A stretch of DNA of 17,727 nt. It comes from an uncultured Chitinophagaceae bacterium. GTDB taxonomy: Bacteria > Bacteroidota > Bacteroidia > Chitinophagales > Chitinophagaceae. The stretch spans positions 1-17,727 of the forward strand of contig CALCNY010000080.1 of the NCBI GenBank assembly GCA_937897585.1, written 5' to 3'. Below are positions 12,616-17,727 of the stretch, piece after piece. The notes beneath the pieces were generated by a model that was not told the origin of the DNA, made no database searches, and worked only from the letters and a program-made list of their open reading frames with translations. How positions within the stretch are numbered: position 1 is the first letter of the stretch; each line of letters begins with the position of its first letter. A program made the translations under genes and the position numbers.

Positions 12616-13272
12616 TTACAGTGTAGCAATGACTGAAACACCACCTTTCACTACCTCATTCATTTGAGCATTGATTTTTGTACCAATTGGCAACAACAAA
12701 TCTACCCTGCTACCAAACTTGATGAAGCCCATTTCTTCAGTTTGTTTAACTTGTTGACCCACTTTTGTGTAATTCACTATTCTTTTTGCCAATGCGCCAG
12801 CAATTTGCTTCACCAAAATCTCTTTATTTCCTTTTCTGATTACGATTGAATGTCTTTCGTTTTCAGTTGAGGATTTAGGATGCCAAGCCACTAAATATTT
12901 TCCTTTGTGATATTGATTGTAAACCACTTCACCTGTAATTGGGTTTCTGTTTACATGTACATTAGCAGGGCTCATGAAAATAGATACTTGCAATACTTTT
13001 CCTTTGAAATATTCTTCATCGATAGTTTCTTCAATCACCACCACTTTACCATCGCAGGGAGCAATAACCAAGTTGTCGTCAATGGTATATTTTCTGTTGG
13101 GAATTCTGAAAAAAGAAATGATAAACAACCAAAGAAAAAGGGAAATGCCTGCAAAAATCCAACAAAGCGTACAACAGCTACAGCAAAGAAATTTGAAAAC
13201 TATAATATTCAGCAATGCCAATACGAATGCTGTAATGGCAATTGTTTTGTAACCTTCTTTATGAATAGTCAT
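12616..13272 (-). CDS. psd: phosphatidylserine decarboxylase proenzyme (short type)
   Basis: A 218-residue membrane-associated enzyme that makes phosphatidylethanolamine from phosphatidylserine. Two hydrophobic segments at about 10-28 and 36-54 precede the catalytic part. APCDGKVV (71-78, Asp74) and PANVHVNRNPITG (102-114, His106) are the conserved catalytic motifs. The self-cleavage site is FGSRVDLLLP with Gly187-Ser188, the short-type form of the LGST motif, which yields the pyruvoyl group on the small chain. The family is about this length in Bacteroidota. The membrane region carries CCSCCTLC at residues 30-37, five Cys in eight residues, which I do not expect. It lies 52 bases after cdsA, in the same lipid pathway, with its own promoter box. 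Confidence 0.93.
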   Translation of the reverse strand: MTIHKEGYKTIAITAFVLALLNIIVFKFLCCSCCTLCWIFAGISLFLWLFIISFFRIPNRKYTIDDNLVIAPCDGKVVVIEETIDEEYFKGKVLQVSIFMSPANVHVNRNPITGEVVYNQYHKGKYLVAWHPKSSTENERHSIVIRKGNKEILVKQIAGALAKRIVNYTKVGQQVKQTEEMGFIKFGSRVDLLLPIGTKINAQMNEVVKGGVSVIATL

Positions 13273-13289
13273 TTTAAAAATTTGAGTGG

Positions 13290-13297
13290 CAAATGTA
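13290..13297 (-). promoter_or_regulatory. predicted -7 box of psd
   Basis: The minus strand reads TACATTTG (full TAnnTTTG match), 17 bases upstream of the psd ATG. The -33 element is weak (TTC at about 19 bases). Confidence 0.45.
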
Positions 13298-13324
13298 CAA
13301 CGAAGAAAAGATTAATGAACGGTA

Positions 13325-14020
13325 TTACATAAAATATTTGATGTAAACCCATACTGCCGGAGCTGCAAATAAGAATGAATCAAAACGATCTAAAAAGCCA
13401 CCATGACCGGGCATGATATTGCCGCTGTCTTTAACGCCAGCCATTCTTTTCAACTTGCTTTCAAACAAATCTCCCAATGTTCCGAATAAAGCACAAAGTG
13501 AGGAAATGATGATCCAGTTTTGTACAGTCAATGAATTAGGAAATAATGTAGTTTGAGAAAATAAAAGTGTAATTACAAGCACACAAAGAATAGCTCCGCC
13601 AATGGTTCCTTCCCATGTTTTTTTGGGAGATATTTTTGAGAATGGTGTTTTACCGATGAATGAACCAACGATGTAAGCCATGGTATCGTTAATCCAAATG
13701 GAAAAAAATATCGCGGCAGGAAATAATGAATCTAGATAAACGGAATCACCATTGCCTTTGATGCTTAATTTAAAAATTGTAATAAATGGGTAATAAATGT
13801 AAAACATGCCAAATAAAAGCCACGTGATGGAATTCTTAACTTTCTTATCCGAATAAGTCAGCTTAATTAATTTAGCAAACTCATAGGCACAACCCACTGC
13901 AATAATGGTAAACAAAGCAATGAAAGCATGAGGATTGAAGAATAATCCACCCAACATTACTGCAGCAAATACAATGGCAGTGAGCGCGCGGGTTTTGAAA
14001 GTTTGGAGGTTGAAAGCCAT
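13325..14020 (-). CDS. cdsA: phosphatidate cytidylyltransferase
   Basis: A 231-residue integral membrane enzyme that makes CDP-diacylglycerol from phosphatidate and CTP, the precursor for the phosphatidylserine used by Psd. The family signature S-x-L-K-R-x4-K-D-x-G-x2-x-P-x-H-G-G-x-x-D-R-x-D is complete at residues 188-214 (SKLKRMAGVKDSGNIMPGHG, then GFLDRFD). INDTMAYIVGSFIGKTPFSKISPKKTWEG (110-138) is also intact. About seven hydrophobic segments are seen. The N-terminal half is short: from AYEFAKLIKL (45-54) only about 55 residues lead to the IWINDTMAY segment, whereas I expect about 60 more in relatives. The ATG at 14020 is followed by NLQTFKTRALTAIVFAAVML, the normal start, so the loss is internal. 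Function is probably kept. Confidence 0.92.
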   Translation of the reverse strand: MAFNLQTFKTRALTAIVFAAVMLGGLFFNPHAFIALFTIIAVGCAYEFAKLIKLTYSDKKVKNSITWLLFGMFYIYYPFITIFKLSIKGNGDSVYLDSLFPAAIFFSIWINDTMAYIVGSFIGKTPFSKISPKKTWEGTIGGAILCVLVITLLFSQTTLFPNSLTVQNWIIISSLCALFGTLGDLFESKLKRMAGVKDSGNIMPGHGGFLDRFDSFLFAAPAVWVYIKYFM

Positions 14021-14038
14021 GGAGATTATTTAAGTAAG

Positions 14039-14046
14039 CAAATGTA
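14039..14046 (-). promoter_or_regulatory. predicted -7 box of cdsA
   Basis: The minus strand reads TACATTTG (TAnnTTTG), 18 bases upstream of the cdsA ATG. A TTG lies 25 bases upstream of it, inside REP copy A, which is too far for a normal spacer; the REP may have displaced the original -33 region. Confidence 0.4.
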
Positions 14047-14065
14047 AGGAAATCATCTTCTAACT

Positions 14066-14147
14066 TCTCAGCAATGTCTCCCGCAGGGGACGTTGCGTGT
14101 TTTGAAAATCGATGTCATTAATCTCCAAAATATTATTTACTTCATAA
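14066..14147 (-). pseudogene. remnant of a second RAYT gene: C-terminal tail only
   Basis: 82 bases that match the transposase 3' end (14163-14244) at 78 of 82 positions with no gaps. Read in the matching frame it gives YEVNNILEINDIDFQNTQRP and then LRETLLRS before a TAG stop, differing from the intact tail by E to D, I to N, and the final residue. Nothing upstream of this tail is kept. The unit repeats with a period of 97 bases and includes REP copy A. Confidence 0.7.
14069..14098 (+). repeat. REP hairpin, copy A
   Basis: A 30-base core beginning cagcaatgtctcccgc and ending gacgttgcgt. It folds as an imperfect hairpin: GCAA-x-GTC-CCC stem with a three-base loop, one G-T wobble and a one-base bulge. 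It is identical to copies B, C and D over the core, and is the outer copy on the cdsA side. Confidence 0.9.
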
Positions 14148-14156
14148 GAAAAATGC

Positions 14157-14774
14157 TTATCCTCTCAGCAATGTCTCCCGCAGGGGACGTTGCGTGATTT
14201 GGAATTCGATATCATTAATCTCCAAAATATTATTTACTTCATAAACACCTTGATCTCCCGTTAAATAAAATAATGCAGAACTATGCTTATAATCAACAGG
14301 TGCCTTGCACAAATCCCACTTCCCTTTACAAGGATTATCATGCATATATTCAAGTTTTTGATTTAGAAATTTATCATCTCTGCATTCTTTCCAATCAAAA
14401 GATAGATTCCAGATTTGATGTCTCTTGTTGCTTTCACTTTTTTTATAAGAAACTTGATCAGACAGATATTTTAATAATACATCTTGTTTAAAAAATTGCA
14501 ATCTATTTACAAATTCATAAGCCATAAATCTTTTGCCATTACCAACAATCTTATTTATTGAATGACTGGTATTGATAAAGCTAATCAATACATGAATATG
14601 GTTGGGCATGATGATATAGCCATTAATTAAATGTCCTTGTTTTTTCAGATAATTAAACCAGTTGTAAACGATATCGTAACCATCTATTTTTTCAATAAGT
14701 GGTATGTGATTGTAACAAACAATGGTTATGAAAAAGGTTCCTTCTGTAAAGGGTATGTTTTGTCTGCTGGGCAT
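14157..14774 (-). CDS. REP-associated tyrosine transposase (RAYT, Y1/IS200-like)
   Basis: A 205-residue single-strand transposase of the Y1_Tnp/TnpA_REP type. The HUH motif MPNHIHVLI has His59 and His61. The catalytic Tyr is Tyr143 in QKLEYMHDNP. WNLSFDWKECRDDKFLNQK is the usual preceding block, and the N-terminus MPSRQNIPFTEGTFFITIVCY is typical, so the gene looks complete. RAYTs cut REP hairpins at single strands and are thought to have spread REPs; most act as domesticated housekeeping copies. Two REP copies lie on each side in inverted orientation. The last 12 codons (TQRPLRETLLRG) are encoded by REP copy B itself. It interrupts the leftward genes between the CPBP protease and cdsA. Confidence 0.92.
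   Translation of the reverse strand: MPSRQNIPFTEGTFFITIVCYNHIPLIEKIDGYDIVYNWFNYLKKQGHLINGYIIMPNHIHVLISFINTSHSINKIVGNGKRFMAYEFVNRLQFFKQDVLLKYLSDQVSYKKSESNKRHQIWNLSFDWKECRDDKFLNQKLEYMHDNPCKGKWDLCKAPVDYKHSSALFYLTGDQGVYEVNNILEINDIEFQITQRPLRETLLRG
14166..14195 (+). repeat. REP hairpin, copy B (inside the 3' end of the transposase gene)
   Basis: A 30-base core identical to copy A. It encodes the last residues of the transposase on the minus strand, and the stop codon lies 7 bases beyond it. Confidence 0.9.
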
Positions 14775-14891
14775 GAATTGAAAGATTTGAATAAAAATAA
14801 ACTGAGAATTATTGAAGTTTATTTTTTCAAAACTAAAGTTTATTCAGTGACGCTGAGAAGGTAGAATGTAAACAGAATAGACTTACTGAAG

Positions 14892-14921
14892 ACGCAACGT
14901 CCCCTGCGGGAGACATTGCTG
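14892..14921 (-). repeat. REP hairpin, copy C (inverted)
   Basis: A 30-base core identical to copies A and B but inverted (plus strand acgcaacgtcccctgcgg and onward). It lies 117 bases upstream of the transposase start. A short match to the REP end, gacgctgagaag, is also seen at 14850-14861. Confidence 0.9.
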
Positions 14922-14948
14922 AGAAAGAAAAGAAACAAGATTGGCATT

Positions 14949-14978
14949 ACGCAACGTCCCCTGCGGGAGACATTGCTG
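14949..14978 (-). repeat. REP hairpin, copy D (inverted)
   Basis: A 30-base core identical to the others and inverted relative to A and B, with a 57-base step from copy C. Its outer flank gagaagttgga matches the outer flank of copy A (inverted) better than C does. It sits 10 bases beyond the CPBP stop codon, so it forms that gene's 3' end. Confidence 0.9.
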
Positions 14979-14988
14979 AGAAGTTGGA

Positions 14989-15960
14989 CTAAACAAACAA
15001 ATCCCTCTCCACCATCGCCTGCTCCTTCACATAAATCTTCATACTATTATCTTCAGAATATTTTTTAAGAAAGACGAACAAATAATATAAAGCCACTGCT
15101 CCTATAATTCCAAACCACCAATCCATTTTCACATCCATTTTACTGACGTCAATTTTCTTATTGTTCATCGTTAATACATAAACTTGAAAAACGGCAATGG
15201 CATTATTTAAAAAATGGGCAACGATATTTACCCAGATATTTTTTGTTTTGTAGAACATCAACCCCAATACAAAACCCAAAACCGCTCTGCTTAAAAACAA
15301 ATACACCGACATGTGAATCAAACTAAAAATTAAAGAAGTTACAATGATGGCTACAAGCGGTTTCTTCCACCATTTAATTAGTATTTGCTGAAGAGCCCCT
15401 CTAAAAAATAATTCTTCAAACATGGCCGGTAGGAACGCCATGATAACCAATGATAACAATAAATCCGGAATGCCTTGAATATGACTTAATGCCATTACCT
15501 GATCGTTATACATGTTCTCCATTTTGATGGCATAAGCATCTAATGAAGGGAAATGTTTGGTAATCATTTCTGTCAAATCTTGCAAGCTACCAGCCGCAAT
15601 ATTCGCAGTGAAAATAATTAGAAATCCAATGACGATTTGTTGAAGATTTATGTATTTACTAAACCCAAGCCAAAGCAATTGCTTACCATTACACACAAAA
15701 GAATACATCAAGGCAGGAATACAAAACATCATCAATGTGCTGAAAAATTGTAACCACCTGGCCGCATTCACATTCTTAGGATCTTCCAGCGCTTTCAACA
15801 TCGCATCTCCCATTTTTTCAAATGATGTTCCTGATGGAATCATTTGCATTCCGATAAAGAATTGAATAATGGCTGCCAGTATCATTCCAACGCCAATAAA
15901 TAAGATCAACATTCCTAATTGACCTAATCCCGTAAAACCTTTATTGCTCTTGTATTGCAT
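14989..15960 (-). CDS. CPBP family intramembrane metalloprotease (CAAX prenyl protease 2/AbiI type)
   Basis: A 323-residue protein with about eight hydrophobic segments. The three family motifs are present: EELFFRG with Glu182, Glu183 and Arg187; FSLIH with His216; and HFLNN with His249 and Asn253. These form the glutamate-type intramembrane protease site of the Abi/CAAX (Rce1-like) family. Bacterial members are linked to bacteriocin immunity, membrane-protein processing or scaffolding; the substrate is unknown. The ATG at 15960 is 44 bases from the divergent dusB start. The last 50 residues are soluble (KKYSEDNSMKIYVKEQAM). The stop (TAG) is followed by REP copies D and C, so no ordinary terminator is seen. 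Confidence 0.87.
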   Translation of the reverse strand: MQYKSNKGFTGLGQLGMLILFIGVGMILAAIIQFFIGMQMIPSGTSFEKMGDAMLKALEDPKNVNAARWLQFFSTLMMFCIPALMYSFVCNGKQLLWLGFSKYINLQQIVIGFLIIFTANIAAGSLQDLTEMITKHFPSLDAYAIKMENMYNDQVMALSHIQGIPDLLLSLVIMAFLPAMFEELFFRGALQQILIKWWKKPLVAIIVTSLIFSLIHMSVYLFLSRAVLGFVLGLMFYKTKNIWVNIVAHFLNNAIAVFQVYVLTMNNKKIDVSKMDVKMDWWFGIIGAVALYYLFVFLKKYSEDNSMKIYVKEQAMVERDLFV

Positions 15961-15985
15961 AGACGGTTTTTAAATTGTAATTTCG
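15955..15985 (+). promoter_or_regulatory. predicted dusB promoter
   Basis: TTG (15955-15957), a 20-base spacer, then TAATTTCG (15978-15985): one mismatch in the -7 box and good spacing. It ends 19 bases before the dusB ATG, and its -33 part overlaps the first codons of the divergent CPBP gene. A weaker TATATTGC on the minus strand (15996-15989) with TTG 22 bases away may serve CPBP. Confidence 0.5.
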
Positions 15986-16004
15986 CCTGCAATATAAATT
16001 ATCT

Positions 16005-17042
16005 ATGCCTAAAATCGGCAATATCATATTACCCGAATTCCCATTGTTACTGGCACCTATGGAAGATGTCAGCGATCCGCCATTTAGAGCTGTTTGTAAA
16101 GACAATGGCGCAGATCTCATGTACAGCGAGTTCATCAGCAGTGAAGGCTTGATTCGTGATGCCATGAAAAGCAAACAAAAACTTGATTTTTCCGAAGAGG
16201 AAAGACCTTTCGGTATCCAGATTTTTGGAGGCGATGAAGAAGCTATGGCGATGAGCGCCAGAATTTGTGAAACCGTAAATCCTGATTTGGTAGATATCAA
16301 TTTCGGTTGTCCGGTAAAAAAAGTTGTCAACAAAGGTGCAGGTGCAGGTGTGTTGAAAGATATCGACCTGATGATTCGTTTAACCGAGGCCGTTGTGAAG
16401 AGCACCAATCTTCCAGTAACTGTAAAAACTAGATTAGGTTGGGATGACAATAGTAAGAATATTGAAGAAGTTGCCGAAAGATTACAGGATGTTGGTGTAA
16501 AAGCATTATCCATCCACGGTAGAACAAGAAGTCAACTATATAAAGGCCAAGCCGACTGGACCTTAATCGGTAAAGTAAAAAACAATCCTCGCATCACCAT
16601 GCCTATCTTTGGTAATGGAGATATTGACAGTCCACAAAAAGCTTTAGAATACAAAAACAGATATGGAATTGATGGCATCATGATTGGACGTGCTGCTATT
16701 GGCTACCCATGGATATTCAGAGAAATAAAAGCTTATTTAAAAGACAGAACCATTCTTCCCTCTCCTACATTGGAAGAAAGAATTGCGGTTTGTAAAAAAC
16801 ATTTGCATCGTTCGGTTGAATGGAAAGGCCCTATCGTTGGTATCAATGAAATGCGCAGACATTACACTAATTATTTAAAAGGCTTGCCCGGAATAAGAGA
16901 CTACAGATATAAATTGGTCACACTACCTACACCAGAAGCGGTATTTGAAGTGTTAGATGAAATCGCAGTTCATTATAAAGATTATGAGTTTCAAAGGACT
17001 CCGATTGAGATTGTGGATTATCATCAGAATTGTCCACTATAA
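16005..17042 (+). CDS. dusB: tRNA-dihydrouridine synthase (DusB type)
   Basis: A 345-residue flavin enzyme that reduces uridine to dihydrouridine in the tRNA D-loop using FMN and NADPH. The TIM-barrel start LAPMEDVSDPPFRAVCKDNGA (16-36) binds FMN. INFGCPVKKVVNKGAGAGVL (98-117) carries the catalytic Cys102. VKTRLGWDD and SIHGRTRSQLYKGQADW are the substrate and phosphate motifs, and FGNGDI and MIGRAAIGYPWIF close the barrel. A helical C-terminal domain with HYTNYLKGLPGIRDYR recognises tRNA. The family length is normal. It converges on the glutathione peroxidase gene, and its stop codon abuts a GC-rich 3' element. Confidence 0.95.
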   Translation: MPKIGNIILPEFPLLLAPMEDVSDPPFRAVCKDNGADLMYSEFISSEGLIRDAMKSKQKLDFSEEERPFGIQIFGGDEEAMAMSARICETVNPDLVDINFGCPVKKVVNKGAGAGVLKDIDLMIRLTEAVVKSTNLPVTVKTRLGWDDNSKNIEEVAERLQDVGVKALSIHGRTRSQLYKGQADWTLIGKVKNNPRITMPIFGNGDIDSPQKALEYKNRYGIDGIMIGRAAIGYPWIFREIKAYLKDRTILPSPTLEERIAVCKKHLHRSVEWKGPIVGINEMRRHYTNYLKGLPGIRDYRYKLVTLPTPEAVFEVLDEIAVHYKDYEFQRTPIEIVDYHQNCPL

Positions 17043-17069
17043 GCCCCCTCAATCCCCCAAAGGGGGAAG
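17042..17069 (+). repeat. GC-rich 3' element, copy 3 (after dusB)
   Basis: Starts agccccctc and ends cccccaaagggggaag; its first base is the last base of the dusB stop. It is followed by gttgtttggtgttt, matching the tail of copy 1. With copy 4 it forms an inverted pair separated by 59 bases. Confidence 0.8.
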
Positions 17070-17128
17070 TTGTTTGGTGTTTTTCGTTCAGAGAATAATT
17101 CTTTTTGCTCCCCTCTCGTTATGATATA

Positions 17129-17154
17129 TTCCCCCTTCGGGGGTTAAGGGGGCT
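17129..17154 (-). repeat. GC-rich 3' element, copy 4 (after gpx, inverted)
   Basis: The minus strand reads agccccc, ttaa, then cccccgaaggggg and aa. The plus strand hairpin cccccttcggggg has a TTCG-type tight loop. It lies 20 bases after the gpx stop and is oriented toward gpx as copies 1-3 are toward their own genes. Confidence 0.8.
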
Positions 17155-17167
17155 TGGGGTTGGGGGG
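17139..17167 (+). other. G-quadruplex motif
   Basis: Four G runs of 5, 5, 4 and 6 are separated by ttaa, ctt and tt, which fits the G3+N1-7 rule with room to spare. It overlaps element copy 4 and ends 7 bases from the gpx stop codon. The G-rich strand is the sense strand for dusB read-through and the template strand for gpx. Confidence 0.75.
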
Positions 17168-17174
17168 TGAGGCT

Positions 17175-17711
17175 TTACAACCCCAACGCCTTCCCACACT
17201 CCTTCCCCAAAGGACTCACCGAAGAATTTAAATAATGTGTGAGCGTGCCATTTTCATCAATAATATATTTACAAAAATTCCAAGTTGGAGCTTGATCGTT
17301 CCAGCCATTAAGTGACTTTTCTGTTAGCCATTTATATACTGAAAGTTGATCGCTGTTTTTGATGACAATTCCTTTTTCAGCTAATGGAAATGTTACGCCA
17401 TAATTAATTTTACAAAAGCCTGCAATCTTTTCGTTTGAATATTTTTCCTGGTTTGCAAAATCATTGGCAGGCACTCCGATGATAACCAAACTATCTTTAT
17501 ATTGTTGATACAATGATTCAAGCTCTTCGTATTGACTGGTGAAGCCACAATCAGATGCTGTATTGACAATCATGATTTTCTTTCCTTTGAAAGTTGAGAA
17601 ATCAAGCATGGTGCCATTTATCAATTGTATGCCCAAAGAATAAAAATTTACAACAGGTTTTATTTGTTGTTCACCAACATTTGAAAGAATTGTTGATTTA
17701 CTCACTTTCAT
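17175..17711 (-). CDS. glutathione peroxidase family protein (thioredoxin-dependent type)
   Basis: A 178-residue GPx-fold peroxidase. The peroxidatic site NTASDCGFTSQYEELE has Cys55 in place of selenocysteine. WNFCKYI (144-150) gives the conserved Trp144 and Asn145. Cys100 in GFCKINYGVTFP is at the position of the resolving Cys of thioredoxin-dependent members, so thioredoxin rather than glutathione is the likely reductant. The third motif reads PANDFANQE, with Asp84 where classical enzymes have the tetrad Gln. An N-terminal extension of about 20 residues precedes the fold, with no clear signal peptide. The ATG is 16 bases from the window edge, so the promoter is not visible. Confidence 0.9.
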   Translation of the reverse strand: MKVSKSTILSNVGEQQIKPVVNFYSLGIQLINGTMLDFSTFKGKKIMIVNTASDCGFTSQYEELESLYQQYKDSLVIIGVPANDFANQEKYSNEKIAGFCKINYGVTFPLAEKGIVIKNSDQLSVYKWLTEKSLNGWNDQAPTWNFCKYIIDENGTLTHYLNSSVSPLGKECGKALGL

Positions 17712-17727
17712 GATAACGGGATAAAAC

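Noticed and set aside
14850..14861. gacgctgagaag as a fifth REP copy.
   Set aside because: Only the terminal 10-12 bases match; the hairpin core is absent.
15941..16513. A 190-codon minus-strand frame antisense to dusB.
   Set aside because: It has no domain, overlaps the dusB catalytic core in full, and has shadow-type composition (Ser/Thr/Leu/Ile rich).

Overview
The window looks like chromosomal DNA from a gliding-type member of the Bacteroidota, probably near the Chitinophagaceae. The evidence is AT-rich coding sequence, a GldC homologue, a DUF4290 protein, the gcvH-VanZ neighbourhood, an Asp-type MurA, and repeated promoter -7 boxes of the form TAnnTTTG, which are typical of this phylum. 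Nearly all genes are housekeeping genes. No prophage, CRISPR array, tRNA or rRNA was seen.

Layout. Positions 1-5372 are a leftward block: a CorC/GldE-like CNNM-CBS protein and a GT-B glycosyltransferase, then gldC, a GatB/YqeY protein, a CvpA protein, an alpha/beta hydrolase and a CBS protein cut by the left edge. Positions 5416-10333 remain leftward: gmk, murA, a DUF4290 protein with an RGG tail, VanZ, gcvH, a secreted cyclophilin and a small conserved protein. Rightward serS (10409) and a c-type cytochrome lipoprotein (11804) follow. Then come a leftward small Cys/Lys-rich secreted peptide and the phospholipid pair psd and cdsA. A REP-associated tyrosine transposase (RAYT) module with four REP hairpins separates cdsA from a CPBP membrane protease. 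The right end holds dusB (rightward) converging on a glutathione peroxidase (leftward).

Functions group around the envelope (MurA, CdsA, Psd, CvpA, VanZ, glycosyltransferase, CPBP protease, GldC), nucleotide and translation metabolism (Gmk, SerS, DusB), one-carbon metabolism (GcvH), and folding or redox (cyclophilin, GPx, cytochrome c).

The most unusual content lies between the genes. (i) Degenerate short repeats keep a fixed period of 7, 9 or 10 bases, and several are arranged as inverted arms of about four units around a loop of about 22 bases; the whole gmk-murA gap is built this way. (ii) One heptamer array sits inside the 5' coding region of the glycosyltransferase, where gain or loss of one unit would frameshift the gene. 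(iii) A GC-rich 3' element (agccccct...cccccnaaggggg) follows four stop codons, always in the same orientation relative to its gene. (iv) The RAYT/REP module encodes the transposase C-terminus within a REP and carries a duplicated tail. (v) A four-tract G-quadruplex motif lies between dusB and gpx. The first 120 bases may be foreign or mis-joined. Family assignments rest on motifs and recalled family features; no searches or folding programs were run.
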